This document shows positions 20,916 to 32,112 of a stretch of 64,000 nt of DNA, piece after piece. The stretch lies in assembly GCA_012184525.1 (NCBI GenBank), contig WOFQ01000024.1, positions 62,001 through 126,000 of the forward strand, written 5' to 3'. Position numbers and translations under genes: made by a program. Each line of letters opens with the position of its first letter. Position 1 is the first letter of the stretch. The notes under the pieces are model-generated. The model was not told the DNA's origin. It saw only the letters and a list, made by a program, of their open reading frames with translations, and ran no database searches. The DNA comes from Xenoacremonium recifei (lineage: Eukaryota > Ascomycota > Sordariomycetes > Hypocreales > Nectriaceae).

Positions 20916-23318
20916 TTAAGCCGACGATGCCTCAGGGGCAGCACCAGCCGCCTCCTTCGGCACCGCAACAATCTCCAGCCCCTCCTTATCCGCGCGAATC
21001 CTCACATCAGCCGTCTCGCCCATCTTCAACTGCCCGCGGATGATCTGGTCCGCCAGCCCATTGCCAATCTCGTTGGTGATGAGGCGGTTGAGCGGGCGCG
21101 CGCCGAACTTGGGATCGTAGCCGCGCTCGGCGAGCCAGTCGCGCACGTCGGGCGGCACGGAGAGCGTGATGCGGCGGTCGTCGAGGCGCTGTTGCAGCTC
21201 GCGCAGGCGGATGTCGACGATGTCGCGCAGGGCGCTGCGGGCGAGGCGCTTGAAGACGATGAAGCTGTCGATGCGGTTGAGGAACTCGGGCGGGTAGGCT
21301 GAGGCGACGACGTCCATGACGGCCTTGCGGACGTCGGGCGCGATGTCGCCGTCGGGGGTCTCAGAATAGGGGTGCAGGTGGTTCGCGCCCACGAGGATGT
21401 CGGCGCCCAGGTTGGACGTCAGCACGATGATGGTGTTCTTGAAGTCGACCTTGTGGCCCTGGGCGTCGGTCAGATAGCCCTCGTCCAGCACCTGGAGCAG
21501 CAGCGCCGAGATATCACGGTGCGCCTTCTCGAACTCGTCGAAGAGCAGCACGGCATAGGGCTTGCGACGGACAGCCTCGGTCAGCTGGCCAGCGTCCTCG
21601 TAGCCGACGTAGCCTGAGGGGGCGCCGATGAGGCGCGAGATGGTGTGCTTCTCCTGGAACTCGGACATGTCGAAGCGCACCACGGCCGACTCGGTCGAGA
21701 ACAGGAAGCCTGCCAGCTTCTTGCACAGCTCTGTCTTGCCCACGCCCGTCGGGCCCAAGAAGAAGAACGACGCCAGGGGACGGTTCTCGCCGCTGAGGCC
21801 GGCGCGCTGTAGCCGTACGGCGTTGGAGACGGCCTTGATGGCTTCATCCTGGCCCTTGACGGACTCGCCCAATGTGTCCTCCATGTGCACGAGCTTCTCG
21901 ATATGGCCGGACGTCAGCTTCGAGACGGGAATGCCGGTGATGCGCGAGACTACCGTGGCGATGTCATCAGCTGTGACAGAGTCGTGCACCAGCGTGTCTG
22001 CCTTCGCCTCTGATAGCTCGGATTCCTTCGGCAGCTTCTGCTCCAGACCAGGGATGACGCCGAAGCGCAGCTCTGAGGCCCGCGCAAAATTGCCTTCTCG
22101 TTGGGCCTGCTCGAGCTCAAACTTGGCCTTGTCTAGGTCCTCCTGCACCTTCTTGACCGAGTCCAGTTCAGCGCGTTCCTTATCCCATCGGGCGTTGAGC
22201 TCTGAGATTTCATCGTTGTAGTTCTTCAGGTCCTTCTCCAACTTCTCTCTCCGCTCCTTGCTGGCGACGTCGTTCTCTTTGCGTAGACTCTCAAGCTCAA
22301 TCTGGATAGTCATGATCTTGTGATCGAGTCGCATGATGTCCTCGGGCTTGGACTCGTGCTGCAGCTTAAGATGACTGGCCGCTTCATCCATGAGATCGAT
22401 GGCTTTGTCAGGGAGGAACCGGTCGGTCACGTAGCGGTTGGAGAGAGTCGCAGCAGCAACTAAAGCCCCATCCGTGATGCGGACACCGTGGTGCACCTCG
22501 TACTTGTCCTTGATGCCTCGGAGGATGCTGATGGTGTCCTCGACGCTTGGTTCGCTGACGAGGATGGGTTGGAACCGCCGCGCCAGCGCAACATCCTTCT
22601 CGATTTGTCGATATTCGTTGAGTGTCGTAGCGCCGCAACACTGGAGCTCGCCTCGGGCCAGAGCCGGCTTCAATAGGTTTGAGGCGTCAATGGATCCTTC
22701 AGCTTTGCCCAAGCCCAGCAGCGTGTGAAGCTCGTCGATGAACAGGATGACCTCGCCCTCGGCCTTCTCAACCTCGGTCAACACCTTCTTCAGCCTCTCT
22801 TCGAAGTCTCCTCTGAATTTGGCTCCCGCAATGAGCGAACCCAGATCTAGGCTGATGACTCGCTTGTTCTTGATGCTCTCGGGAACGTCGCCGCGGACGA
22901 TTCGCAACGCCAATCCCTCGAGGATCGCCGTTTTGCCAGTTCCAGCATTGCCGATGAGGACCGGGTTGTTCTTCGTTCGTCGTGACAGAATCTGGATCGT
23001 TCGTTGAATCTCGCTGTCTCTGCCGATCACGGGATCCAGCTTGCCGTCCCGGGCTCGGGCTGTAAGGTCGATACCGAACTGCTCCAGCGCTGGCTTCTCC
23101 TCCTCGCCGCCCATGTTCATGCGGTGGGTGCCGCCGGGAGGATGTGGTCGTCCATTGGCGTAGTTACGGACCGCAAGGCTAGGTATCAGCCTCAGGGGCG
23201 TCGGTCGAAGGAGGTTTTGCGTGGCCAGCACACGTGTAAGTGGTCGGGGGGATCGGGTGGGCGCGGCAGCAGCAGAGAGGCGCTGCGCCGACGTGATTAA
23301 TTGTCTTCGGGCCTGCAT
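20916..23318 (-). CDS. HSP78: Mitochondrial Hsp100/ClpB disaggregase Hsp78
   Basis: ATP-driven protein disaggregase of the mitochondrial matrix that works with mitochondrial Hsp70. One uninterrupted exon of 801 codons. Residues ~1-55 are Arg/Ser/Ala-rich with no acidic residues, as expected for a presequence. The Clp N-domain is absent, typical of Hsp78. AAA1 has Walker A GNAGTGKT (123-130), Walker B VILFIDE and the conserved FRGDFEERLKKVL. A coiled-coil M domain rich in Glu/Lys/Leu follows. AAA2 has Walker A GPTGVGKT (~525-532), VLLFDEFEKAH, the pore-loop region SGYVGYE and the sensor-2 motif GARPLNR. Divergent from rpl6, 420 bp apart. Cytosolic Hsp104 is excluded by the presequence and missing N-domain. 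Confidence 0.96.
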   Translation of the reverse strand: MQARRQLITSAQRLSAAAAPTRSPRPLTRVLATQNLLRPTPLRLIPSLAVRNYANGRPHPPGGTHRMNMGGEEEKPALEQFGIDLTARARDGKLDPVIGRDSEIQRTIQILSRRTKNNPVLIGNAGTGKTAILEGLALRIVRGDVPESIKNKRVISLDLGSLIAGAKFRGDFEERLKKVLTEVEKAEGEVILFIDELHTLLGLGKAEGSIDASNLLKPALARGELQCCGATTLNEYRQIEKDVALARRFQPILVSEPSVEDTISILRGIKDKYEVHHGVRITDGALVAAATLSNRYVTDRFLPDKAIDLMDEAASHLKLQHESKPEDIMRLDHKIMTIQIELESLRKENDVASKERREKLEKDLKNYNDEISELNARWDKERAELDSVKKVQEDLDKAKFELEQAQREGNFARASELRFGVIPGLEQKLPKESELSEAKADTLVHDSVTADDIATVVSRITGIPVSKLTSGHIEKLVHMEDTLGESVKGQDEAIKAVSNAVRLQRAGLSGENRPLASFFFLGPTGVGKTELCKKLAGFLFSTESAVVRFDMSEFQEKHTISRLIGAPSGYVGYEDAGQLTEAVRRKPYAVLLFDEFEKAHRDISALLLQVLDEGYLTDAQGHKVDFKNTIIVLTSNLGADILVGANHLHPYSETPDGDIAPDVRKAVMDVVASAYPPEFLNRIDSFIVFKRLARSALRDIVDIRLRELQQRLDDRRITLSVPPDVRDWLAERGYDPKFGARPLNRLITNEIGNGLADQIIRGQLKMGETADVRIRADKEGLEIVAVPKEAAGAAPEASSA

Positions 23319-23738
23319 TGTGATGGTCGCAGGAAAGAATGAAAGAATGGAATTGCTGCAGAGATGCAGGAATTAGCCTCGAATCGCCTCCTTCACGAGA
23401 GGGCGACGGCGCAATTATCTAGTCGCCAAAGAAGCTTCCACCAGCATCTCATGACAGTGACGGCACGTTCTCGATCTTTCCGCCGCCGCCCGGTCCTCGG
23501 CCATGAAGCTCTTATCTTATCACCACGTGCAGCAAGCCCCCATGCCGCCCCCCGGGCATCGGGGGTCCCGGTACGTACCGCGCCCAAATCGGCTAGCGCC
23601 AGAGGGTTCACATTTTGCTTCCCACAAACTCGCTAGTGGCGTTCACAAAGAATTCTAACATTTCGGGCGCAACCATCACCAAGTGTCTTCTTTCCTTCAT
23701 CTCACTAACCCAAGTCAACACCCAGCAGGAGAGACACC
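23319..23738. promoter_or_regulatory. Divergent promoter region of hsp78 and rpl6 with a minimal heat-shock element
   Basis: 420 bp shared by a heat-shock gene and a ribosomal protein gene. A GAAGCTTC at 23431-23438 fits two inverted nGAAn units of a heat-shock element, about 115 bp upstream of the hsp78 ATG; a third unit is not perfect. The rpl6 side carries a CCTTCATCTCACTAACCC-type pyrimidine leader. Confidence 0.35.
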
Positions 23739-24760
23739 ATGTCGGCGAAGCCCACGACCAAGACGTTCGGGAAGTCGACCCGGGAGGTTCCCGCTCCCGC
23801 CGACAAGGCCAAGAAGTGGTATCCCGCCGACGACGAGAGCGACCCCAAGAAGGTGAGCCGTTGATCATGACGACCTCACCCGAGGCCGAGGACATGATAT
23901 ACACCTATTTGAGAGGAGGAGCATTGGGCCTGGAGTGTCGCCGGACATGATTGCCGATTGTGGGAAACTGTGTGTGGTGTCGAGGGCCATTCAAGATATC
24001 GGCGATTTGGACCATGGGCATTTCGAGATGGGTTTGATATTGCGGACTCGAGACCACACACACAATTCTGCAAGCCGACGACCATGAACGACCAGCGATA
24101 CTCCTGAAAACCCATACCCTCTCCCAGCAACACCATCATATCCTCCCAGAACAGCCAACGTGCTAACATTGGCAAAAATCACAGGTCCGCAAGGCTGTCC
24201 GATCTTGGACTCCCCGAAAGTCGCTCCAGCCCGGCACCATCCTCATCCTCCTCGCCGGTCGCTTCCGCGGCAAGCGCGTCGTCCTCCTGAAGACCCTCGA
24301 CCAGGGTGTCCTCCTGGTTACCGGCCCCTTCAAGATCAACGGTGTGCCCCTGCGAAGAGTCAACTCCCGATACGTCATCGCCACCTCCCTCAAGGTCGAC
24401 ATCTCCGGCCTGGACGAGAAGAAGGTCGAGGAGGTCTCTCAGCCCAAGTACTTCACCGCCGAGAAGGCTAAGGAGAAGGCTGGCGAGGAGGCTTTCTTCA
24501 AGCAGGGCGAGAAGCCCGAGGTAAGATTTTGGTCCTTTCCTATGCTGTTTGTGTGCGCAACGGCACAGCGACGAGGGTAGCCTTGGCTGACACTTTTCGT
24601 TCTACAGAAGAAGCAGATCAACAGCAGCCGCGCCGCCGACCAGAAGGCCATCGACAAGGCTCTGATTGCCAACATCAAGAAGGTGGACCTTCTCCCCAGC
24701 TACCTCGCGAGCTCCTTCAGCTTGCGAAAGGGCGACAAGCCCCACGAGATGGCTTGGTAG
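23739..24760 (+). CDS. RPL6: 60S ribosomal protein L6 (eL6)
   Basis: Structural protein of the cytosolic large ribosomal subunit. Three exons (23739-23852, 24185-24520, 24608-24760) encode 200 residues. The N-terminus is basic and disordered (MSAKPTTKTFGKS, KKWYPADDE). The conserved KOW-like core has LQPGTILILLAGRFRGKRVVLL, GPFKINGVPLRRV and YVIATSLKVDISG. The C-terminal helix has AIDKALIANIKKVDLLPSYL and ends HEMAW. The first intron is 332 nt, far longer than others in the window. I looked in it for C/D-box snoRNA motifs because ribosomal protein introns often host them, and found none convincing. All junctions are in phase 0. Confidence 0.96.
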
Positions 24761-25494
24761 ACGGGTTGCAGTTCTGCTGCTGCAGCACCTGGGGGGCTTG
24801 TCAAGGGGGATGGAGATCGAACCGGGAGTTTGCGACTACGCGCGGGTTGTAGAACGGGAAGGGTCTCCGAAATGGGCTGGTTTGGCCAATTGCATTTGGA
24901 AGTCGACGGCATCGGTCACATTTTGGCGGCGTCTGTAATCAGGTTTTACAGTCAAAAAAGAAAACAAACAAGCACACACAAAATCTACCAAGCTTCCGGC
25001 GAGAGGCTCTGATGATATCCATGAGAATTCAATATGTGACTTGCTCCTTAAAAAAATCGATTCCCACAAGTATAAATGAGACCATAGTATGTGGTGGCTC
25101 TCTAGTGATCTCAGATCTCGAACAAAAAAAATGGTTGTTTACATGTTGGCACAGTGATGTGATACAATGGCGACTTCGGCACTGGATTTGGGGTTATATG
25201 AGACTCAAGTCTCTTAATTTCAATGTCCAAGATGCGGGTTAGATAAAAAAGAAGAATAGAATATGACTTATCTGTCGATTATAACAATAGGATTCTCTTG
25301 CATTGATAATTACTACCAACAGGACCTAATTTTTACGGGTAATGTGCAACCTCTGCCCCTTGCCGAGTCTGCCACCATAGGGGAGATATATTCTTCTCTG
25401 TTTCTCTATTCTACAAAATCTACTACCTCTTCTTCCCAGGTTGTAGATGGGTTCCTCTCTCTGTACACGTCCTTCCCCTTTTCCTTCGAGTCTT
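24761..25494. other. Intergenic between convergent rpl6 and DPP III genes
   Basis: 734 bp of convergent 3' flanks, AT-rich with several A-runs around 24950-25130 that fit polyadenylation regions. No gene recognised. Confidence 0.5.
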
Positions 25495-28122
25495 CTACAG
25501 GTTTCGATCGGCCCAACTCTCAATCATTCCTACAAGAGACGCCTCGTAATGCTTAAGTGCCACCTTGCCGCTGGCCTCATCTAGGGTCGTGTTGGCCTGG
25601 ACGAACACCTTGCGGGGTTGCTTGTTGGCGAGAACGATGTCGCGGACCTTGGTGCCCCAGAAGTCGAGGCCGACGGTAGTCATGTCGGTGTAGAACTGGG
25701 TGCCGGTCTCGACGTCGGCGGTGGACTTGTAAATGTGCAGCTTCTGGAGGTACTTGGCAACAGCTTTTGGATGTTAGTAATTTCGTAATTGAAAACGGAT
25801 CAAGTTAAACGTACCAGCGCGGCCTGCGGTAAGAATCTTAGAGCGGTCCAGCTTGATGGTCAGGTCAGACAGGTCCGCCTCCTTGTAGTCAAGCTTGCAG
25901 AAGTCATCCTCAGCCTCGAGGAAGCACTTAAGGATCGAGAAACGAGCCTGGCTATGAGCCTGACCCCATTTCTGGCTCTTAGGATCCCACATCTCCAGGG
26001 AGGCCAAGCCGGCACGAGCCATGGAAAGGTACGAGGCATACAGAACGTCACCAGCCTCACCGTTGATATCCTCGGAACCGTCGCCGAAACCGAAGATCTT
26101 AAGAACGGGGAACTCGCAGCTCAGATACATGGCCACGAGTTCGGCACGGCATTCCTCGTAAGAGGCAGCGATGCTACCAAAGACAGAACCCCAGGTCTGA
26201 CCAGGCTTGTACCAGGTGGTGATAGGCTTGTTGGTCACAGGGCTGACGGGAGGGTTCTCCTTGTCGAAATTGAAGTTACCGGGAGACGTTTCTTGCAAGA
26301 GTTTACCGCAGCCGTGGCCTGATGAATTAGTCCTCGTTCTAAAAAAAAGAATTGCATTAAGACCTACCAGTAAGCTCGTGAAGGCCGACCTGGACTTCAA
26401 AGGAGGCATCCCGCTGCTTCTTGTAGACTTCCAGGTCTTCGTCACGAATGAAGGGGATCTTCTCGTTGGGAGCCTTGGCGCTGAGCACATTGCCGAGGGA
26501 CACGTTCTTGAAGCCTTCGGTCTGTCGAATATCGTCGTAGTTGGGGCTGGAAACACAGGTCAGAACATGTAATATAAAAGGTTGATGGAGTTGGCTTACA
26601 TGTTGATACCAGCAGGGATACCAGAGCCTGTGAAAAATCTCTAGTCAGTTTTGGGATGGCGTACAATCAAGATTCACTCATACCAGCAAAGGTCAAGACT
26701 TCCAATGAAGTGAAGTCGGGAGACAGGAACTTATCCTTCTCAAATTCCGTACCCCAAGGCAGCAAGGGAATGAGCGTGGGAGCCTTAGCAACCAGCTCTC
26801 CAAAAGCTCGAGTGCGCTCCAGGTTGACCACTGTGAAATAGTCAGTACGTGCGTGTTCAGAGAAAGGCGTCTAGGGCGGTAAAGGCGTACTGGAAGCGAA
26901 ACCCTCCCATTCACCTCGCACTCCGGCCGGGTCTCGGTAAGTCTCAATGAAACCAATGTTGCACTCCACCATTGGACCCTTGTCCTTGATCCAATACCTT
27001 TGGCTGTCTTTGAAAGCCTCCAGGGAACCGCTCTCAAATGAGTCGGCATAGGCCTCGTGCATATTCTTCTGCGTCTCATTGTCGGCATTCACAGCAGCCT
27101 GCTTGATGTAGGCGGTGATGTTACCCATCTCCTCAGCATAGTCGCCAAAGGTGAGCTTAATCGTCTTGCCCTTGAGGGAGCCATCCTCGAAAGTGAACTT
27201 GGTCTCCTTGCCGATGTCGCCGCCCTTAGAAGGAACGCTGGTAACAGCCGAAGCGATGAGCATCTCATAGTTGCCGTCGGCTAGCTTACGCAACCGGGTA
27301 TTCTCAGGGAGGAGGCCCTTCTTCTCCATCCAGTCAGAGACGGCCTTGATCTCGGCTTTGCTGATGATCGAGGATTCGGGGTAGTAAGTGGTCATATGGC
27401 CATCCTCAGGGTATCCCAGGTGCATCATTGCGGGGTTGGTAGCGCTGAAGATGGCGCCCTTGGTGGCCTCATAGAACTTGGTGGCCTCGGCAGAGGTGCC
27501 TGCCAAAGCCTTGACCGACTCTTCGCTACATCTGGGGATGAATTTGGCGTCACCGAAGCTCTTGTAGTTGCCGCTGTTGCCAAGGAACATGGCGGCATAT
27601 TCCAAGAATCGGGTAAGCTCCTCCTCATCGACGCCAGCCTTTTTCGCAAGGGCGTTCCAGTCACCATTGCATGACTTATGAAGAGCAATTATCAGGTCAT
27701 AGATGGGTTCAGACTCGGGAGAGAGCTGTCGAAGGACAATTCTCGTGCCCGCAAACGCAGCCCTGCATATCGGGTCAGTAGTTGGTCATGGAAGCCATGT
27801 AAAGTAAATTGGAGGTGCTAAGAGTGTTGTTAAGGGGGCAAACGAACTTGCTGATGAAGTGAGAGTATCGCTTCTGCTTGTCGGTCAGCGCTTCAAAGTG
27901 CTTCTCAATCTCAAGCCTGACGACCGAAGGTGGCTGATCGGCCAGATAATGGGTCAGCTCGTGGTTGTTCATGACGACGGCTGAGGTGGAAAATCTCTGG
28001 CGATAAAAGTCTTTGCTGAAGCGAGGCAGAGGGCGGCGGGAAGGTATTTGAGTCTTGAAGGCTGCGATTCTCAAGGAAGGCAGTCTTCGAAGGACAATAG
28101 ACGGTGAGATTGATGAAGGCAT
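25495..28122 (-). CDS. Dipeptidyl peptidase III (M49 zinc metallopeptidase)
   Basis: Removes dipeptides from peptide N-termini. Seven exons: 28122-27848, 27762-26891, 26830-26684, 26627-26600, 26546-26368, 26318-25815, 25763-25495; 757 residues. The M49 zinc motif HELTGH is at residues 497-502, split by the intron at 26319-26367. The second zinc motif EECRAE is at 555-560. Other conserved blocks are GNSGNYKSFGDAKFIPR, NIGFIETYRDPAG and AGINIPNYDDIRQTEGFKNV. The first ~50 residues are Arg/Ser-rich with almost no acidic residues and resemble a mitochondrial presequence. A second in-frame ATG at 27972 (residue 51, before NNHELTHYL) would give the normal cytosolic form. Exon 4 is only 28 nt. The frame closes at every junction. 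Confidence 0.94.
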
Positions 28123-31100
28123 CAAGACTCAGCCTAGCTTTCCGTGTCAACAGCTGTTTGAGCGGAGGTCAACCAATCGATTGAGGCTTTGCTGAGGCGA
28201 GCAAGTGTAAAAGTGGACAGGCGAGCAGGTGCCAACGTGTCCAACCAGGTGGAGTTGAAGGTGAGGCGCGGGGAAATGAGGCGGTGCGGCAGGTCAATTC
28301 ACAGGGCGAGCTGCCAGAGACGGCTAACAAAGGTGCAAGTTTCAGACCCCACCTTCTTCTTCAAGCAGGTAAGCACTGTCATGGGCATTGAGGGGTAGCA
28401 AAGGGACCGACCCTTCGCGCCTGCCTCCTCGAGCTGCTCTTCTCATGAGGGAGCCGGGACCTTGTGATCAATGACATAAGCAATAACTTCAGGAATGAAC
28501 ATTCACTTTCAGTCCTCAGCCAATTTATCAGCCGATGTTACTCTGAGGCTGTTTAAATGTCTGCTCCCGATATTCTCGGTAAGATCATTCATCACACCGA
28601 CTGTCCAAGTTCGGTGATATTGCATATAAGGTGCCGCCTAACAAGTGGTCTTGAACCACAGAGGGGCCATCACTTCAGTCAATCATGACCAAAACCATGT
28701 TTCTGCCTCAAGCCCTTGATTGTGGTCAACCCATTGCCTTCTCTCAATCGAATACGGGATTCTCTTATACTCTGTGGATCTGAGAATAGAATGCTGGACA
28801 CGCTCTCCCGGGTATTTCTCGACCTACAGAAGAGCGGTATGTAAGAATTGCTGTCAAACGCTAGTTCAAGGCGGCACAGCAGCTCGTCAGCCATCATTGA
28901 TTGAGAGCCGGCCCCGGATATGCGCTTCTATGGAGAACGTCGCAGTCGTGTGATCAGGTTTTCGGACTTCAATCCGCACATTCTGGGATTCCTCCTGAGC
29001 AAAAGAAAGCAATTCTACTCAAGGATGGAGGATAATGAGAGACACTCCACATGGAGTCAGGTCATGTGCAACCGCCTCTTTGTTTCGTCCGGTACGTAGA
29101 CTATCCAGCTTCGTCCGGTGCCTAGGCCCTCTAAATATGTCCGGTATGTACTCCGTAGGCCCTCAAGTTATGTCCGGTACGTAGACGTCTATTTTCTATC
29201 CCGTACAATGGCTCTCAGCTTCGTCCGGCACGAAGACTTTTTTCCAGCTTCATTCGGTACTGGATCCTCGTCCGATGCATGGACGAAAAGGGGGTGGTAG
29301 AGGCATTCGGGGACGTTAATATCTCTCCCCGAAGCGGCCCCACGATTGTCTTATTAGTGACTTTCCGGATAGTTGCTGCCGGACCAGCTAAGTTTCTTGC
29401 AGCTATTTACCGACTTTAGCACGCTGGAGAAGCAGTGGTCACGGGAGACAGCAGAGCCTGTCGGGAGAGCAAACTAATGCCTACTCCCTTGTTGCAGTCC
29501 AAGTGATTGTCCTTGTCATGAAGCGGAAGCGTCCACAATTGTGAACTCTAGTGGGATTCCCCGTGGAGTTCACACCGACGCTGCAGGTGTGCCCCAAACC
29601 TCCACTCTGCTTTCAAGGACAAGCTGAAGCGGTGTGAAAGGTTTCGTGAGTTGTCTGAAGGCGAGGTGAAACTCGGAGACCACGCCGGGATGCAGGACGG
29701 AAACCCAGAAGGTGCGCGCGCGAGAAGCCACTAAACTTCTTAGCACCTAGCAGCTATGCCCGCCGGAATGTCGAATCGTTGACTTGCCCGCGGGTCACCC
29801 GAACTGACCCGCGCGGATTGGACATCGCCGCAGCGGTCTGGGGAAGAGCAGGGCTTGACTGTGTCGGATTTGTCGGACAAGCCGCTCAGGGCTGACCGTC
29901 AAGCTGAGACCCGGTCACGCGGCAATCGGAATCGGAACCCCCTTCCCCTGTTCGACGAAAGGCAAGCTGCGACCCCCGCGAAGGCTTCGAGGGCGTTGAG
30001 ACTTCTTGCGAATTTGCGGCGGCACCTGGCAGTTCTCAGCGTCATTGAAGCCCCAAACGCAATTTCGTGAGAGATGAGAACATGAAGAAGAGCATACTGG
30101 AAGTTTCCGTCCATGAGAAGGGCGGAGTCTCCGCTCGAGGCCGCCCAAGCCTGTGAATCGACCCCCACGTTGGGTCGGCGCTGGGGGCTTGACTCTTTGC
30201 ATACCCCCACCGTACGGTCCGTTGAGTGCCTGCAGGTGAATCTGCTTTTCTTCGGTTGAACATGACAGAAACCGAACCGAACCGAAACAATCAACTAGTT
30301 GCAAATGCCTTTTGGACGGGGTATTCCATCGAGTGAGATGTCTTCTCGTCATGGACCGTGCCTAGATTCGGAAGAACCCAAGTTCGAGGTCTCGTGACAC
30401 ATTCTTTGAGACACCAGAGTTTTGCCGGCGGTTGTACACAAGCAAGACCGAACTGCGATTTTCGGCCCCTCCTGCCCCGGCTGGCCGAGCCAAACCTTCT
30501 CCAAACGGTTTCATTGAGGTACCTGTACCTAAGGTACCGTAAGGCTTTGGCATTAGGACCATGCCCTCAAACCTCAGCCTCTTTCATCTACACTTAATCA
30601 ATGACAAGCTGCTCCCTGTCCGTTACCGGTGGCCGCGAACCAAACTACTGGGACGTTTTGTTGTAGAGGGGAATTTCTAGCGTTTTCTTGCAATTCGCCA
30701 AATTTCTCCCCCGCTTAAAAAAAAACTAAGAGAACCCGTCCCTCCAGCACGCCTCGACCGATCCCTATTCCGTCACGGGCGAGTCCAGAAGCCACCCAGC
30801 AACAAGCCATTACCAGACTCGCGGCTTTGTTCTTCCCCAGGATTGCATTGCTGCAGATGATGCTCACATTCGCAATGGCACCATGTTCCGTCTTCCCCGC
30901 TGGCCAATCCACAGATGCAGACATGCTGATGCAGCTCAGGATGCGACAAGCCACCCAGGCCGCCGTCTTCCCCGGATGAGTGCTGGTTCATGGTGACATC
31001 AAACTGACCGCCAGACGGACAAATGGCGGCCTCTGGGGAACATGCCGTGTTCCTGATGATCCTACGCGGATGCCGGTGACCGGCGGCTTCGCTCCCTGCC

Positions 31101-32112
31101 GCTCGCCTCGGACTGCTCCTGCAAATGAGGTGGACGTCTTTGTCCACTCCATGTCCGTTCCAGCAAGTCGCAGACCGGCACCCGACTTTGATATACGACG
31201 GGAATAGAGCACACCCCTGAGGAGGAGCTCCAGCAGGCTTATTCGCCATTCATCCCTGGCCTCTGTGGAGATGCTGCCCGTCAACCGCCTCCCCCTCCAG
31301 CTCGAGGCCGCCTCTCTCGCGAGCCCAACGAGCCAGGCGGCGCCCTCGCAAACTCTCGCGGAGGTCAAGCCGTGATCCCGCCGTCCCGCGCTGGAGTCTG
31401 CATTGCCGAGCCAGAGAGAAATGCTTGACTCTCTAGAACTCCAGCCTGGGAGAATCGCAAGCCAACAGCCTTGTTCCTCAACCTGCAAAGACGTTCTGTT
31501 GCAATGGAACAGTGCCCACACGCACGCCCATGACTCCACGCCCCCGTTCAGTCCGACTCCGCCGAAGACGGCCTCAGACACGCCCCTCTGGCGAAGCCGG
31601 CGAGGCCCTGCAAGCCTGCAAGCCTGCTGACCTCTGCGGCCCACAGGCGCCAATATTGACACACTCCCCCACGTCACTGCTGGTTGCGAAAAGGCAAAAA
31701 CAGGCCCGGTCCTTATATAGCGACCCGGTCTCACGGCATTCTTCCCGTCGGCGCCTGAAATTGTCATTTCTCTGTCATTGTTATAATGGTAGTCTGTGCT
31801 TCTCTACACTTCTCCTTTCTATGAATTCCGGCCTCTAAAGTTCGCCTCTTCGACTTGTAGTTCTCCCTTGGGTTGTTCAAGTCTCTTGACTTACACACAC
31901 GTCACGTACCTACATAAACCTGCGCTCTCGTACCGCAACTCTTGGAATGGTTCTAAGCGCTGCGCATGACTTTTCGAAACTCTCCTGCCAGCCCATGATG
32001 AATCAGAGAATATAGAATCTCTCAAACCGTCGTCGTCGCCGTTGTTGTTGTCACCATCATCTCCTCTTACCATTCAACTCCTCGACCCGTCCTCCTACCA
32101 AAGTTCGCAACC
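28123..32112. other. Four-kilobase gene-poor region
   Basis: The longest stretch without a supportable gene. Many short frames occur on both strands but none shows a domain, a coherent intron-exon model or biased codon use; the largest (30988-31767 minus) looks like random GC-rich translation. It holds a degenerate repeat at 29086-29285, a short ACCGA tandem at 30271-30285 and GGTACC-centred palindromes at 30518-30538. The last few hundred bases before 32113 are CT-rich and probably the gluconokinase promoter and leader. Confidence 0.5.
29086..29285 (+). repeat. Degenerate tandem repeat, core CGTCCGGTACGTAGAC
   Basis: About eight diverged copies of a 16-20 bp core related to CGTCCGGTACGTAGAC, starting near 29086, 29112, 29138, 29171, 29198, 29222, 29251 and 29269 and spaced 18-33 bp. 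Several are joined by a CCAGCTT linker. Copies differ by a few substitutions each. No open frame runs through the array coherently. Confidence 0.7.

Noticed and set aside
21628..22221. 197-codon open frame opposite hsp78 (also 22438-22728)
   Set aside because: Antisense shadow of GC-rich third positions; Ser/Arg-rich translation without any motif.
23853..24184. Possible intronic snoRNA in the long rpl6 intron
   Set aside because: No RTGATGA/CTGA pair with correct spacing or terminal stem was found on either reading.
30988..31767. 259-codon minus-strand frame upstream of gluconokinase
   Set aside because: No domain, no coherent codon pattern and no splice-supported extension; composition looks like random GC-rich sequence.
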